64,000 nucleotides of DNA, from contig NZ_CP028843.1 in assembly GCF_003058325.1 (NCBI RefSeq), positions 5,511,001 through 5,575,000 on the forward strand, read 5' to 3'. Each line of letters opens with the position of its first letter. Positions within the stretch are counted from its first letter, which is position 1. Positions 37,530-46,349 of this stretch are shown here, in pieces. Position numbers and translations under genes: made by a program. The notes under the pieces were generated by a model. It was not told where the DNA came from and made no database searches. It saw nothing but the letters and a program-made list of their open reading frames with translations. This stretch comes from Methylobacterium currus. GTDB lineage: Bacteria > Pseudomonadota > Alphaproteobacteria > Rhizobiales > Beijerinckiaceae.

Positions 37530-38483
37530 GTGCTCGAACTCGTCATCATCTCGACGCTGAACGGCGTGCTCTACGGGATGCTGCTCTTCCTGATGGCGAG
37601 CGGCCTCACCCTCATCTTCAGCATGATGGGCGTGCTCAACTTCGCGCATGCCAGCTTCTACATGCTGGGCGCGTTCTTCGGCTACCAGATCAGCCGCTTC
37701 GCCGGCTTCTGGGTCGGCCTCGTCGTCGCGCCGGTGGTGGTCGGCGGGATCGGCGCGCTCGTCGAGCGCTACGGCCTGCGCAACGTCCACCGCCACGGCC
37801 ACGTGCCGGAGCTGCTCTTCACCTTCGGCCTCGCCTACGTGATCGAGGAGGTGGTGCAGATGGTCTGGGGCAAGCTGCCGGTCGATTACCGCGTGCCGGC
37901 CATCCTCGACTTTCCGGCCTTCACGGTGTTCGGCACCAACTACCCGGCCTACAAGCTGTTCATGCTGGTGATCTCGGTGGTGATCTTCATCGCCCTGCTG
38001 GCCGTCCTGACGCGGACGCGGGTCGGGCTGATCATCCAGGCGGCCCTGACCCATCCCAACATGGTGGCGATGCTCGGCCACGACGTCCCCAAGGTGTTCA
38101 TGCTGGTCTTCGGCGTCGGCACCGGCCTCGCCGCGGTCGCCGGCGTCATCGCCGGGCCGGCGCTCGTGACACAGGCCAACATGGCGGGGCTGCTCGGGCC
38201 GATCCTGTTCGTGGTGGTGGTGGTCGGGGGACTGGGCTCGCTCACCGGCGCCTTCGCGGCCTCGCTCCTGATCGGGCTGGTGCAGACCTTCGCGATCTCG
38301 CTCGACGTCTCGGTCGCCAGCGTCCTCCAGGCCGTCGGCATCGATGCCGCGCCGTCCGGCGGCGTGCTGGGCGACCTGTGGAACGTGACGATCGCCCAGG
38401 TCGGACCGATCATCCCCTACCTCCTGCTGGTCCTCGTGCTGATCGCGCGGCCGACCGGCCTGCTCGGGAACCGCGAAGCATGA
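37530..38483 (+). CDS. livH: branched-chain amino acid ABC permease (LivH)
   Basis: A 317-residue permease with about eight helices. GTG at 37530 follows AGGAG by 7 bases and places the first helix (ISTLNGVLYGMLLFLMASGLTLIF-like) at the N-terminus. The EA-loop region (ALTHPNMVAMLGHDVPKV) contacts the ATPases. About 236 bp separate it from the binding protein, which is long for an operon and may contain processing or attenuation signals. ATGA overlap with livM. Confidence 0.92.
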   Translation: MLELVIISTLNGVLYGMLLFLMASGLTLIFSMMGVLNFAHASFYMLGAFFGYQISRFAGFWVGLVVAPVVVGGIGALVERYGLRNVHRHGHVPELLFTFGLAYVIEEVVQMVWGKLPVDYRVPAILDFPAFTVFGTNYPAYKLFMLVISVVIFIALLAVLTRTRVGLIIQAALTHPNMVAMLGHDVPKVFMLVFGVGTGLAAVAGVIAGPALVTQANMAGLLGPILFVVVVVGGLGSLTGAFAASLLIGLVQTFAISLDVSVASVLQAVGIDAAPSGGVLGDLWNVTIAQVGPIIPYLLLVLVLIARPTGLLGNREA

Positions 38484-39808
38484 GCGACCTCGCCGACATC
38501 GCGCCGTCCGGGTCCTTCGCGCAGGCAGGCAGCCGACCGTCGATCCGCCCGCGGGGGCTAAGCCTCGTCGCCCGGGTCGCGCCCTGGATCCTCGCCGCCG
38601 CGATCCTGGTCGTGGCGCCGCTCGTCTTCACCAGCGGCACGGCGCTGACCATGATGAGCCTGATGGGCATCATGGTGGTGTTCTCCCTGTCCTACAACAT
38701 GCTGCTCGGCCAGACCGGGCTCCTGTCCTTCGGTCACGCGGTCTATTACGGCTTGGGCGCCTTCTTCACCGTCCACGCGATGAACCTGGTGGCGTCCTTG
38801 CGGCTGCCCGTGCCGCTGCCGCTGATGCCGGTGGTGGGGGGGCTCGCGGGCCTCGCCTTCGGGATCCTGTTCGGGGCGATCTCGACGAGGCGCGCCGGCA
38901 CCGTCTTCGCCATGATCTCGCTCGGCATCGCCGAGCTGGTCTCGTCCGGCTCGCACGTCCTGAACAGCTTCTTCGGCGGCGAGGAGGGCATCACCGCCAA
39001 CCGCACCAAGATGCTGCGCGTGTTCGATCTCAGCTTCGGGCCGCAGATCCAGGTCTACTATCTGATCGCCGCCTGGTGCCTGATCTGCGCGGTGGCGATG
39101 TACGCGATCACCCGGACGCCGCTCGGGCGCCTGTGCAACGCCGTGCGGGAGAACCCGGAGCGGGTCGAGTTCCTGGGCTACGAGCCGCAGGCGATCCGCA
39201 TCACCGCCTTCTGCCTGTCGGCGCTGTTCGCCGGCGTCGCGGGCGCGCTGGCGGCGATCAACTTCGAGATCGCCAACTCGGCCTATCTCGGGGTGCACCA
39301 GTCCGGCGTGGTGCTGCTCGCGACCTTCATCGGCGGCATCGGCACCTTCATCGGCCCGGTCGTCGGCGCCGTGGTGGTGACGCTGCTCCAGGTCTCGCTC
39401 AGCGACCTCACGGAAGTCTGGCAGCTCTATTTCGGGCTCCTGTTCATCGCCATCGTGATGTTCGCCCCCGGCGGCATCGCCGGTCTCGCTCTGATGCACG
39501 GCCCGCTCATCCGCGCCGGCACCGTCCACCGCTTGGCTCCGGCCTATCTCCTGGCCCTCGGGCCGTTCGTCATCATGCTGGCGGGCATCATCGCGCTGAT
39601 CGAGATGGCGTTCCGGATGCTGGTCAAGGCGAGCGACGGCACCGAGATGAGCCTCGCCGGGTTCGGCTTCGACGCCGCCCACGTCCTGCCCTGGATCGTC
39701 GCCGGTGCCATGGCGATCGGCGGCGCGCTCGCCTTGCGCGCCGTGCTGCCCCGGGTCGCGGCCGCCTGGCACGAGGCCTCCGCCGCCGCCAAGGAGAAGC
39801 TGGCATGA
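38480..39808 (+). CDS. livM: branched-chain amino acid ABC permease (LivM)
   Basis: A 442-residue permease, longer than many LivM proteins: after the usual core (about 30-340) there is a C-terminal extension with two further hydrophobic segments (near 360-385 and 405-425) and a charged end (AAAKEKLA). The core has the loop NPERVEFLGYEPQAIR. ATG overlaps the livH stop; the livG ATG overlaps its own stop. Confidence 0.92.
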   Translation: MSDLADIAPSGSFAQAGSRPSIRPRGLSLVARVAPWILAAAILVVAPLVFTSGTALTMMSLMGIMVVFSLSYNMLLGQTGLLSFGHAVYYGLGAFFTVHAMNLVASLRLPVPLPLMPVVGGLAGLAFGILFGAISTRRAGTVFAMISLGIAELVSSGSHVLNSFFGGEEGITANRTKMLRVFDLSFGPQIQVYYLIAAWCLICAVAMYAITRTPLGRLCNAVRENPERVEFLGYEPQAIRITAFCLSALFAGVAGALAAINFEIANSAYLGVHQSGVVLLATFIGGIGTFIGPVVGAVVVTLLQVSLSDLTEVWQLYFGLLFIAIVMFAPGGIAGLALMHGPLIRAGTVHRLAPAYLLALGPFVIMLAGIIALIEMAFRMLVKASDGTEMSLAGFGFDAAHVLPWIVAGAMAIGGALALRAVLPRVAAAWHEASAAAKEKLA

Positions 39809-40626
39809 GTTCCGTCGGCAACAATCCCGTCAGCAAGAATTCCGTCGGCATTGGCCCCGTGAGCACGAGCCCCGCGATCGAGCTGTCCGGCGTCCACAAG
39901 AGCTTCGGCCCGGCCAAGATCATCAACGGCGTCGACCTCGCCGTCCCGGTGGGCGAGCGCCACGCCATCATCGGGCCGAACGGCGCCGGCAAGTCGACCC
40001 TGTTCCACCTGATCAGCGGCCGCTTCGCGCCGACGAGCGGCACGATCCGGCTCGAGGGCCAGGACATCACCGGCTGGCGCCCGGCGGCGATCAACCGGGC
40101 CGGCCTCGCCCGCAGCTTCCAGGTGACCAACATCTTCCCCAAGCTCAGCGTGTGGGAGAACGTGCGCTGCGCTGTGCTGCGGGCGATGGGCCACGGCCCG
40201 TCCTTCTGGCGCGGCGTCGAGAGCCTGCCGGGCGTGGCCGAGCGCACGGAGGAGATTCTCTCCCGCATCCGCCTCGGCCACCGCGCCTCGGTGGCGGCGG
40301 GGCTGCTGGCCTATGCCGAGCAGCGGGCCCTCGAGATCGGCATCGCCATCGCCAGCGACGCGCGGGTGATCCTCCTCGACGAGCCGATGGCCGGGATGAG
40401 CCACAGCGAGAGCGAGCACGCGACCCAGCTGATCCGCGAGGTCACCACGGGCCGCACGCTGCTGATGGTCGAGCACGACATGGCGGTGGTGTTCGGGCTC
40501 GCCGACCGCATCTCCGTGCTGGTCTACGGCCGGATCATCGCCACCGACACGCCCGCCCGCATCCGGGAGAACCGCGCCGTGCAGGAAGCCTATCTGGGCG
40601 TCGCCGCCGGGGAGGAGGCCGCGTGA
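39805..40626 (+). CDS. livG: branched-chain amino acid ABC ATPase (LivG)
   Basis: A 273-residue ATPase. An N-terminal Ser/Asn/Val-rich leader of about 22 residues precedes the domain; Walker A is GPNGAGKST (about 56-64), Walker B RVILLDEPMAGM, switch His in VEHDMAVV. The usual signature LSYGEQR appears as LAYAEQRALE, an atypical variant lacking the Gly. Overlaps both neighbours by 4 bp. Confidence 0.91.
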   Translation: MSSVGNNPVSKNSVGIGPVSTSPAIELSGVHKSFGPAKIINGVDLAVPVGERHAIIGPNGAGKSTLFHLISGRFAPTSGTIRLEGQDITGWRPAAINRAGLARSFQVTNIFPKLSVWENVRCAVLRAMGHGPSFWRGVESLPGVAERTEEILSRIRLGHRASVAAGLLAYAEQRALEIGIAIASDARVILLDEPMAGMSHSESEHATQLIREVTTGRTLLMVEHDMAVVFGLADRISVLVYGRIIATDTPARIRENRAVQEAYLGVAAGEEAA

Positions 40627-41369
40627 GCGCCGCCCTCGCGATGCCGGCGGCCTCGGCCGCCACCGGGCCCGCCCTCCTCGAGGTCGAGGATCTGCACGCC
40701 TATTACGGCAAGAGCCATATCCTCCAGGGGGTGAGCTTCCGGGTCGGGGCCGGCGAGATCGTGTCGATCCTCGGCCGCAACGGCGTCGGGCGCTCCACCA
40801 CCCTCAAGGCGATCATGGGCGACGTGCCGCCCCGCGGGCAGATCCGCTTCAAGGGCCAGCCGATCGCCGGCCTCAAGCCCTACGCGGTCGCCCGCCGGGG
40901 CCTGGGCTACGTGCCGGAGGAGCGGGCGATCTTCCCCAAGCTCACGGTGCGGCAGAACCTGGCGCTCGGCGAGAAGAGCGGGAAGCGCGGCGGGCGCTGG
41001 TCCTACGCCGACATCTTCCGGCTGTTTCCGCGGCTGGAGGAGCGGATCGACACGCCCGGCGGCGTGCTGTCGGGCGGCGAGCAGCAGATGCTCACCATCT
41101 GCCGCACCCTGATGGGCGATCCCGACCTGATCATGATCGACGAGCCGACGGAGGGCCTGTCGCCCCAGATGGTCGCCCGCGTCGCCGAGATGATCGGCGA
41201 GATCGCCGCCCGCGGCGTGTCCGTGCTGCTGGTCGAGCAGAAGCTGACCATCGCCCTCAAGCTGTCGCAGCGCCTCTACGTGATGGGCCACGGCCACGTC
41301 GTGTTCGAGGGCACGCCGGCCGCGCTCAGCGCCAACGAGGCGGTTCGGCGGGAATGGCTGGAGGTCTGA
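40623..41369 (+). CDS. livF: branched-chain amino acid ABC ATPase (LivF), Arg in Walker A
   Basis: A 248-residue ATPase with signature LSGGEQQM, Walker B LIMIDEPTEGL and QKL switch region in place of the usual His (VEQKLTIA), as is normal for LivF. The Walker A sequence is GRNGVGRST (51-59), with Arg57 (CGC) where the phosphate-binding Lys is expected. The rest of the protein is intact, so this is a natural variant rather than decay. It pairs with LivG, which has a normal Walker A but an unusual signature. Confidence 0.91.
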   Translation: MSAALAMPAASAATGPALLEVEDLHAYYGKSHILQGVSFRVGAGEIVSILGRNGVGRSTTLKAIMGDVPPRGQIRFKGQPIAGLKPYAVARRGLGYVPEERAIFPKLTVRQNLALGEKSGKRGGRWSYADIFRLFPRLEERIDTPGGVLSGGEQQMLTICRTLMGDPDLIMIDEPTEGLSPQMVARVAEMIGEIAARGVSVLLVEQKLTIALKLSQRLYVMGHGHVVFEGTPAALSANEAVRREWLEV

Positions 41370-41402
41370 GGATCGACCGTCCCGGCGATTGCCCCTGATT
41401 CG

Positions 41403-41439
41403 TCCCACCCGCGACCTCGTCCTGAGGTCGCGGGTGGGA
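41403..41439. terminator. 16-bp perfect hairpin after the liv operon
   Basis: TCCCACCCGCGACCTC pairs perfectly with GAGGTCGCGGGTGGGA around GTCCT, in the gap between convergent livF and the FKBP gene. A bidirectional terminator is likely. Its outer 11 bp equal the stem at 14604-14641, so it also belongs to a repeat family. Confidence 0.7.
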
Positions 41440-41528
41440 GAGTCATCAACCGGGTCTCGAACCGGATGGCTCGATGCAACCCAACTCGATTCCCGATCCG
41501 ATCGCGGCGCTCGCAGCGATCGGCTTGC

Positions 41529-41951
41529 TCAGCGCACGCCGAGCAGCTCGACGTCGAACATCAGCGTGGCGTTCGGCGGGATCACGCCGCCGGCGCCGCG
41601 GGCGCCGTAGCCGAGGTCGGGCGGGATGACGAGGGTGCGCTTGCCGCCGACCTTCATGGTCGACAGGCCCTCGTCCCAACCCTTGATGACCTGGCCGGTG
41701 CCGACCGCGAAGTTCAGCGGCTGCCCACGGTCGAGCGAGCTGTCGAACTTCGCGCCCTTCTTGCCGTCCTGGTAGAGCCAGCCGGTATAGTGGACGCTGA
41801 CGGTCTGGCCGGTCTTCGGCTGCGGACCGGTGCCGGCGACCGTATCCTTGTACTGGAGGCCGGACGGGGCGGTGACGAACGAGTCGGCGGAGGCTGAGGC
41901 GGTCATGGCGATCGTAAGGGCTCCGACAAGGTAGAAGGGCGAACGGCGCAT
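41529..41951 (-). CDS. FKBP-type peptidyl-prolyl isomerase
   Basis: A 140-residue exported prolyl isomerase. Signal peptide [22 protein letters not shown], then a single FKBP domain with [21 protein letters not shown] active-site strand, [11 protein letters not shown] and [12 protein letters not shown]. It would assist folding in the periplasm. Monocistronic between convergent livF and otsB. Confidence 0.93.
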   Translation of the reverse strand: MRRSPFYLVGALTIAMTASASADSFVTAPSGLQYKDTVAGTGPQPKTGQTVSVHYTGWLYQDGKKGAKFDSSLDRGQPLNFAVGTGQVIKGWDEGLSTMKVGGKRTLVIPPDLGYGARGAGGVIPPNATLMFDVELLGVR

Positions 41952-42020
41952 CGACGGGATCGTTCCTGTGCGTGACGTCGGAGCCCCAGTTAGGGCATTG
42001 CCGGGCCGGCGGATAGGCCG

Positions 42021-42773
42021 TCAGGCCGGCGGGAGCGATCCGGGATCGATCGCGCCGCCCTCGGCCCAGCCGAGGAGCAGGGCCCGCACCGCGGCCGGAT
42101 CGGCGAGGCGGTGACGGGCGACCGTCTCGCCGGGCCCGACCCGCACGGTGATCCCGCCATCCTCGTTCACCGGGACGAAGGCCTTCTCGTCGGTGAGGTC
42201 GTCGCCGATGAAGACCGCCCGGCGGCCGGAATAGGGCGTCTCGCGCAGGAAGCCCCGGATGGCATGGCCCTTGGTGGCACTGGCGGGGAGGATCTCGGCC
42301 ACCGCCTTGCCCTGCTGCAGCCGGTAGACCTCGCCGAGCGTGCCGGCGACCGCGGCGACGATCTCCTGCGCGCGGGCCGCGGCGTCCTCGGCGGCGAGGC
42401 GCCAATGCACCGCGACCGAGCAGCCCTTGTCCTCGATCAGCACGCCGTCGAGATCGGCCGTCTCCCGCTGAAGGGTGGCGACGCCGGCGCGCAGGGTGGG
42501 ATGCGCGGCCGGATCGCCGCCGACGACCCGGCCGCCGAGGCGCTGCTCGACTCCGTGCAGGCCGGCGACGTCGAAGCGCTCCGGGGTCAGGAAGCCGTCG
42601 ATGGTGGCGATCGGCCGGCCGGTCACCAGCGCCAGCGCACCGCCGAGGCGGGTGCGCAGCCGCGCGAGCCCCGCCGGCAGCGAGGGCGGAACCGCGACGC
42701 CGTCGGGACGCGGCGCGATCTCGACCAGGGTGCCGTCGAAATCGAGGAAGAGGGCGTAGGCGGTGTCGGTCAA
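42021..42773 (-). CDS. otsB: trehalose-6-phosphate phosphatase
   Basis: HAD-superfamily phosphatase making trehalose from trehalose 6-phosphate. About 250 residues: motif I DFDGTLVEIAP with nucleophile and acid/base Asp near residues 10-12, motif II TGR, Lys in ATKGHAIRGF and motif IV GDDLTDEKAF. TTG at 42773 gives the family length; the longer frame to 43073 runs through a long palindrome and is Arg/Gly-rich. No otsA is in the window. Role: osmotic or desiccation protection. Confidence 0.9.
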   Translation of the reverse strand: MTDTAYALFLDFDGTLVEIAPRPDGVAVPPSLPAGLARLRTRLGGALALVTGRPIATIDGFLTPERFDVAGLHGVEQRLGGRVVGGDPAAHPTLRAGVATLQRETADLDGVLIEDKGCSVAVHWRLAAEDAAARAQEIVAAVAGTLGEVYRLQQGKAVAEILPASATKGHAIRGFLRETPYSGRRAVFIGDDLTDEKAFVPVNEDGGITVRVGPGETVARHRLADPAAVRALLLGWAEGGAIDPGSLPPA

Positions 42774-43305
42774 GGAATCGCGTCTCCCGTCGCTGCCGGA
42801 GCATCGTCCGGGACGAACCGGTCGCCGGTTCGTCCCGGACGATGCCGCAAAGCCAGAGGCTTCGAGCATCTCCCGATGGCCGCGCGATCGGGTGGTGCTC
42901 GGGGGGCCGTCGGGGTGAAAGCGGCGCGACCGGCTTCCTCCCCGGGGCTTACATAGCAGCCGGGCCCGCGAGGCAAAGCCGGGGCGAGCGGACGGGACGG
43001 CATCGCGTCGCTCGGGAAACCGCACCGCCCGGATTGTGCGTCGTCGTGATTCCAGGGACATATTCCTAATCATGGGGCAATGATCGCGCCGGCGCGTCGC
43101 AGGGACGGGTAGATTTCACTCGAATGTCACGCTGCGGAAGGCCTTTCCCAAGCGGAATGACGATCCCCGCGACACAGGCCGCTCCCGTCCGCCGCGGCGC
43201 GGAGGCGGCGATCCTGCACGGGAATAACCGTCATCTGCTGGTCCTCGGCACCTAGGTAACCTTTGATTCAAGCGCACGTGATTTCTGAGTGGAGAGTGCG
43301 GTGCC
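42774..43305. other. gene-free divergent region with long palindrome
   Basis: About 530 bp between otsB and the GGDEF-EAL gene. It holds the perfect 45-bp palindrome at 42801-42845 and otherwise GC-rich sequence with no supported gene. It should contain the promoters of both divergent genes. Confidence 0.55.
42801..42845. repeat. perfect 21-bp-arm palindrome upstream of otsB
   Basis: Left arm 42801-42821 begins GCATCGTCCGGGACGAACCG; the right arm 42825-42845 is its exact reverse complement, with loop TCG. It starts 28 bases upstream of the otsB TTG, inside the expected leader, where it would form an extremely stable RNA hairpin. Confidence 0.85.
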
Positions 43306-45288
43306 ATGATCGGCGGGACCGGGTGGGGTGGACGCGCAGTGCGCAGAATGCAGACCATCGCAGATCTGTTCCGGATCGAAACCGCGAACCCGAACCTGAT
43401 GCGGGCCCAGATGCGGGCCCTGCACAACCAGGTGCCGCTGCTCTACGTCATCCTGGCGATCAACTCGACGGCGGTGGCGGTGACCTATCTGGGCGTCGCG
43501 CCGGACCGGATCACCCTCTACCCGCTCGGCGGATTGCTGGCCTTGTGCGGCCTGCGCCTCGGGTTGTGGCTGGCCCGGCGCGGGCATCCGATCGACGAGA
43601 CCCGGATCGCCGCCAAGCTGCGGTTGACGGTCGGGCTCGCCGGCGCGCTGGCGGTCGGCTTCATGGCCTGGGCCAGCGCGCTCTCCGGGTACGGCGACGC
43701 CGACGCGCGGGCGCACCTGCTGTTCTATGTCGGCACCACCACGATCGCCTGCGTGTTCTGCCTCGCGCATCTGCGCGCGGCGGCGCTGCTGGTGACGGCG
43801 ATCGTCACCGTTCTCTTCTGCCTGCAAGTCAGCCGCCACGACAACCAGGTGATGCGGGCGATCGGCCTCAACCTGGTGATCGTCAGCGCCGCCCTGACCT
43901 TCGTGATCGTCGCCTATTACCGGGACTTCACCCGCCTGATCGGCCAGCAGGTCGAGCTCGAGCGCCTGAGCCGGGAGAACCTGCGGCTCGCCAATCTCGA
44001 CACGCTGACCGAGCTGCCCAACCGCCGCAGCTTCTTCGCCACCCTGGACCAGGCGGCGGACGAGGCGGCGGGCGGGGCTGAGCCGTTCGGTGTCGGCCTG
44101 GTCGATCTCGACGGGTTCAAGCCGGTCAACGACGCTCACGGGCACGGCGCCGGAGACGCGGTGCTGCAGGAGGCCGCCCGGCGCCTGCAGGACGTGGTGG
44201 GCGAGGCGGGGGTGGTGGCGCGCATCGGCGGCGACGAGTTCGGCCTCGTCCTGCGGGGCACCGGCGGGCTGATGACCATGGGCGAGGCGATCTGCGGGGC
44301 CCTGGCGGCGCCGTTCCGGCTGCCGCATGGCGGCACCGCCCAGATCGGCGCCTCGATCGGCTTCGCCACCTGTCCGGAAGCGGGCCACAAGGCGGCCCAG
44401 CTGGTCGAGCGGGCGGATTACGCCCTGTACTACGCCAAGGCGCATAGCCGCGGCGGCGCCGTGCTGTTCACCGAGGAGCACGAGCGGTTGCTGCGCACCC
44501 AGAGCGTGATCGAGCAGGCCCTGCGCCATGCCGACCTGGCGCGGGAGATGAGCCTGGTCTTCCAGCCGATCGTCGACGTGAGGCGCGGCGGAACGGTGGC
44601 GTTCGAGGCGCTGGCGCGCTGGACCAGCCCGGAGCTCGGCCCGATCTCGCCGGCGGTCTTCGTGCCCATCGCCGAGCGCTCGGGCCTCATCACCCGCATC
44701 ACCGCGGTGCTGCTCGGCCAGGCGCTCGCCGCCGCCAGGGCCTGGCCGGACCGGGTCGCCCTGTCCTTCAACCTGTCGATGGCGGATATCGCCTCGCCGC
44801 AGGCCGCCGCCGGCATCGTCGCGGCCATCCGGGCGAGCGGCCTCGCCCTCGGGCGGGTGATCCTGGAGGTGACCGAGACCGCGCTGATCCAGGACGTGGC
44901 GCAGGCCCAGACCGTGCTCGAGACCCTCAAGGCGAGCGGCATCGCCATCGCGCTCGACGATTTCGGCACCGGCTACTCGTCCCTGAGCTACGTCCACCGC
45001 CTGCCGCTGGACAAGCTCAAGATCGACCGCAGCTTCGTCAGCGAGGTCACCACCGATCCGGCCAGCCGCGACATCATCACGTCGATCGCCGCGCTCGCCC
45101 GTAACCTGCGCCTCGATTGCGTGGTGGAAGGGATCGAGACCGGCGAGCAGGCCCGCCTGCTCGAAGGGCTCGGCTTCGTGCTGATGCAGGGCTACCATTT
45201 CCATCGCCCGATGGGCTTCTGCGATACCCTGCGCTACCTCGATGCCGAGGCAGTGCGGGCGATCCGGCCGGTCCAGGCGGTCGCTTGA
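43306..45288 (+). CDS. membrane GGDEF-EAL c-di-GMP protein
   Basis: A 660-residue protein: an N-terminal membrane sensor with about six helices (residues about 45-215), GGDEF (about 230-390; RIGGDEFGLV intact, LDTLTELPNRR) and EAL (about 400-650; FEALARW, DDFGTGYSSL, VEGIE all present). Both cyclase and phosphodiesterase residues look intact, so the net activity cannot be predicted. Start ATG at 43306 has GGAGAG upstream; ATG at 43348 is an alternative. Followed 39 bp later by a phosphoesterase gene. Confidence 0.9.
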   Translation: MIGGTGWGGRAVRRMQTIADLFRIETANPNLMRAQMRALHNQVPLLYVILAINSTAVAVTYLGVAPDRITLYPLGGLLALCGLRLGLWLARRGHPIDETRIAAKLRLTVGLAGALAVGFMAWASALSGYGDADARAHLLFYVGTTTIACVFCLAHLRAAALLVTAIVTVLFCLQVSRHDNQVMRAIGLNLVIVSAALTFVIVAYYRDFTRLIGQQVELERLSRENLRLANLDTLTELPNRRSFFATLDQAADEAAGGAEPFGVGLVDLDGFKPVNDAHGHGAGDAVLQEAARRLQDVVGEAGVVARIGGDEFGLVLRGTGGLMTMGEAICGALAAPFRLPHGGTAQIGASIGFATCPEAGHKAAQLVERADYALYYAKAHSRGGAVLFTEEHERLLRTQSVIEQALRHADLAREMSLVFQPIVDVRRGGTVAFEALARWTSPELGPISPAVFVPIAERSGLITRITAVLLGQALAAARAWPDRVALSFNLSMADIASPQAAAGIVAAIRASGLALGRVILEVTETALIQDVAQAQTVLETLKASGIAIALDDFGTGYSSLSYVHRLPLDKLKIDRSFVSEVTTDPASRDIITSIAALARNLRLDCVVEGIETGEQARLLEGLGFVLMQGYHFHRPMGFCDTLRYLDAEAVRAIRPVQAVA

Positions 45289-45327
45289 CCGGTCGCGGTG
45301 ACCCCAGGACGGAGGCGAGGGCCGGCC

Positions 45328-45981
45328 ATGCTCACCTACGCGATCGGCGACGTTCACGGCCGCGCCGACCTGCTCGCCCGCCTGCTCGACCGGATCGAGG
45401 AGCACCGCGCCGGACGGCTGCGCCGCCTGATCGTCCTCGGCGACGCCATTGACCGCGGACCCGACAGCGCCGGCGCGGTCGCGATCCTGCGGGACCTCCA
45501 GGACCGTGAACCCGGGACGGTGACCTGCCTGATGGGCAACCACGAGGCGATGCTGCTCGATGCGGTCGCCGGTGCGGATCGCGACCTGTGGAGGATCAAC
45601 GGCGGGGGCGCGACGCTCGCTTCCTACGGCGTGACGCATCCGGGCGACCTGCCGACGGAGGTCGTCGCCTGGATCGCCGCCCTGCCGACCCTGCACGGCG
45701 ACGCGCAGCGCTGGTACGTCCATGGCGGCCTCGACCCGGCGCGAGATGCGGAGGCGAGCGACCGCGAGACCCGTCTGTGGATGCGCGAGCCGTTCCTGTC
45801 GTCGGGCCACGATTTCGGCCGCCACGTCGTGCACGGCCACACCCCGACGCGGACCGGCCGGCCGGAGCTGCGGGCCCATCGCACCAATCTCGACACGGGT
45901 GCGGTGTATGGGGGCCCGCTCACCGCCGGCGTGTTCACCGACGATCGGGGGCCGCCCGTGGAGGTGCTGGCGGTGCGGTAG
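45328..45981 (+). CDS. calcineurin-like protein phosphatase
   Basis: A 217-residue metallophosphoesterase of the bacterial serine/threonine phosphatase (PrpA/ApaH-like) group. Metal-binding motifs are in order: GDVHGR (about 7-12), GDAIDRG (about 37-43), MGNHEAM (about 70) and VVHGHTPT near 170. ATG at 45328 with GGAGGCGAGG upstream puts GDVHG at the normal distance from the N-terminus. Substrate may be phosphoprotein or a dinucleotide. Same direction as the GGDEF-EAL gene, possibly co-transcribed. Confidence 0.88.
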   Translation: MLTYAIGDVHGRADLLARLLDRIEEHRAGRLRRLIVLGDAIDRGPDSAGAVAILRDLQDREPGTVTCLMGNHEAMLLDAVAGADRDLWRINGGGATLASYGVTHPGDLPTEVVAWIAALPTLHGDAQRWYVHGGLDPARDAEASDRETRLWMREPFLSSGHDFGRHVVHGHTPTRTGRPELRAHRTNLDTGAVYGGPLTAGVFTDDRGPPVEVLAVR

Positions 45982-46050
45982 GGCTGAGGAGCGTGTCCGC
46001 TGCTCCCGAGGACGCTGGAACCCTCGCTGTCACCCCCGGGGCCGCGTGGC

Positions 46051-46153
46051 AGAACCCGGATCCATGACCGCTCGGGTTTTGCCCTGACGTTCCAGCAGGA
46101 GACGTGCGTCCCGCTTCGTCCGGCATCGTCAGCAGCGATGGATCCGGGGTTCT
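46051..46153. repeat. MITE-like element, copy 2
   Basis: About 103 bp with terminal inverted arms AGAACCCGGATCCATGACCG and, read from the other end, AGAACCCCGGATCCATCG. The arms match those of the element at 6083-6175, while the interior is diverged except CATCGTCAGC near the right end. No coding capacity. Confidence 0.6.
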
Positions 46154-46187
46154 CGTCTTCGACGAGCCCCGGGTCGACGAGGAGGGT

Positions 46188-46306
46188 GTGATACCGCAGC
46201 GCCTTCGAACGGACTCGTTCGAAGGCGTTGGCTCAGCCCGAATGGGCGCCGGCGCTGATGCGCCGGACGCTTTCGCATCGACGTGTCGATGCGAAAGCGC
46301 GATGGT
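46188..46306. repeat. 119-bp dispersed repeat, copy B
   Basis: Second copy of the repeat at 4494-4612, ungapped, about four differences (three in the first 20 bases, one near base 34). Both internal dyads are conserved exactly. It lies just beyond the 3' end of the transketolase gene. Confidence 0.85.
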
Positions 46307-46349
46307 GTGAGGCCCGTTGGAGATACCGACGGGCTCCCGCATTCCTGGC

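Larger units (their letters stand above)
45982..46349. other. gene-free gap made mostly of repeats
   Basis: Between the phosphatase (+) and transketolase (-) stops. It contains a MITE-like element (46051-46153) followed by the 119-bp repeat copy B (46188-46306). No gene is supported. Confidence 0.6.
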
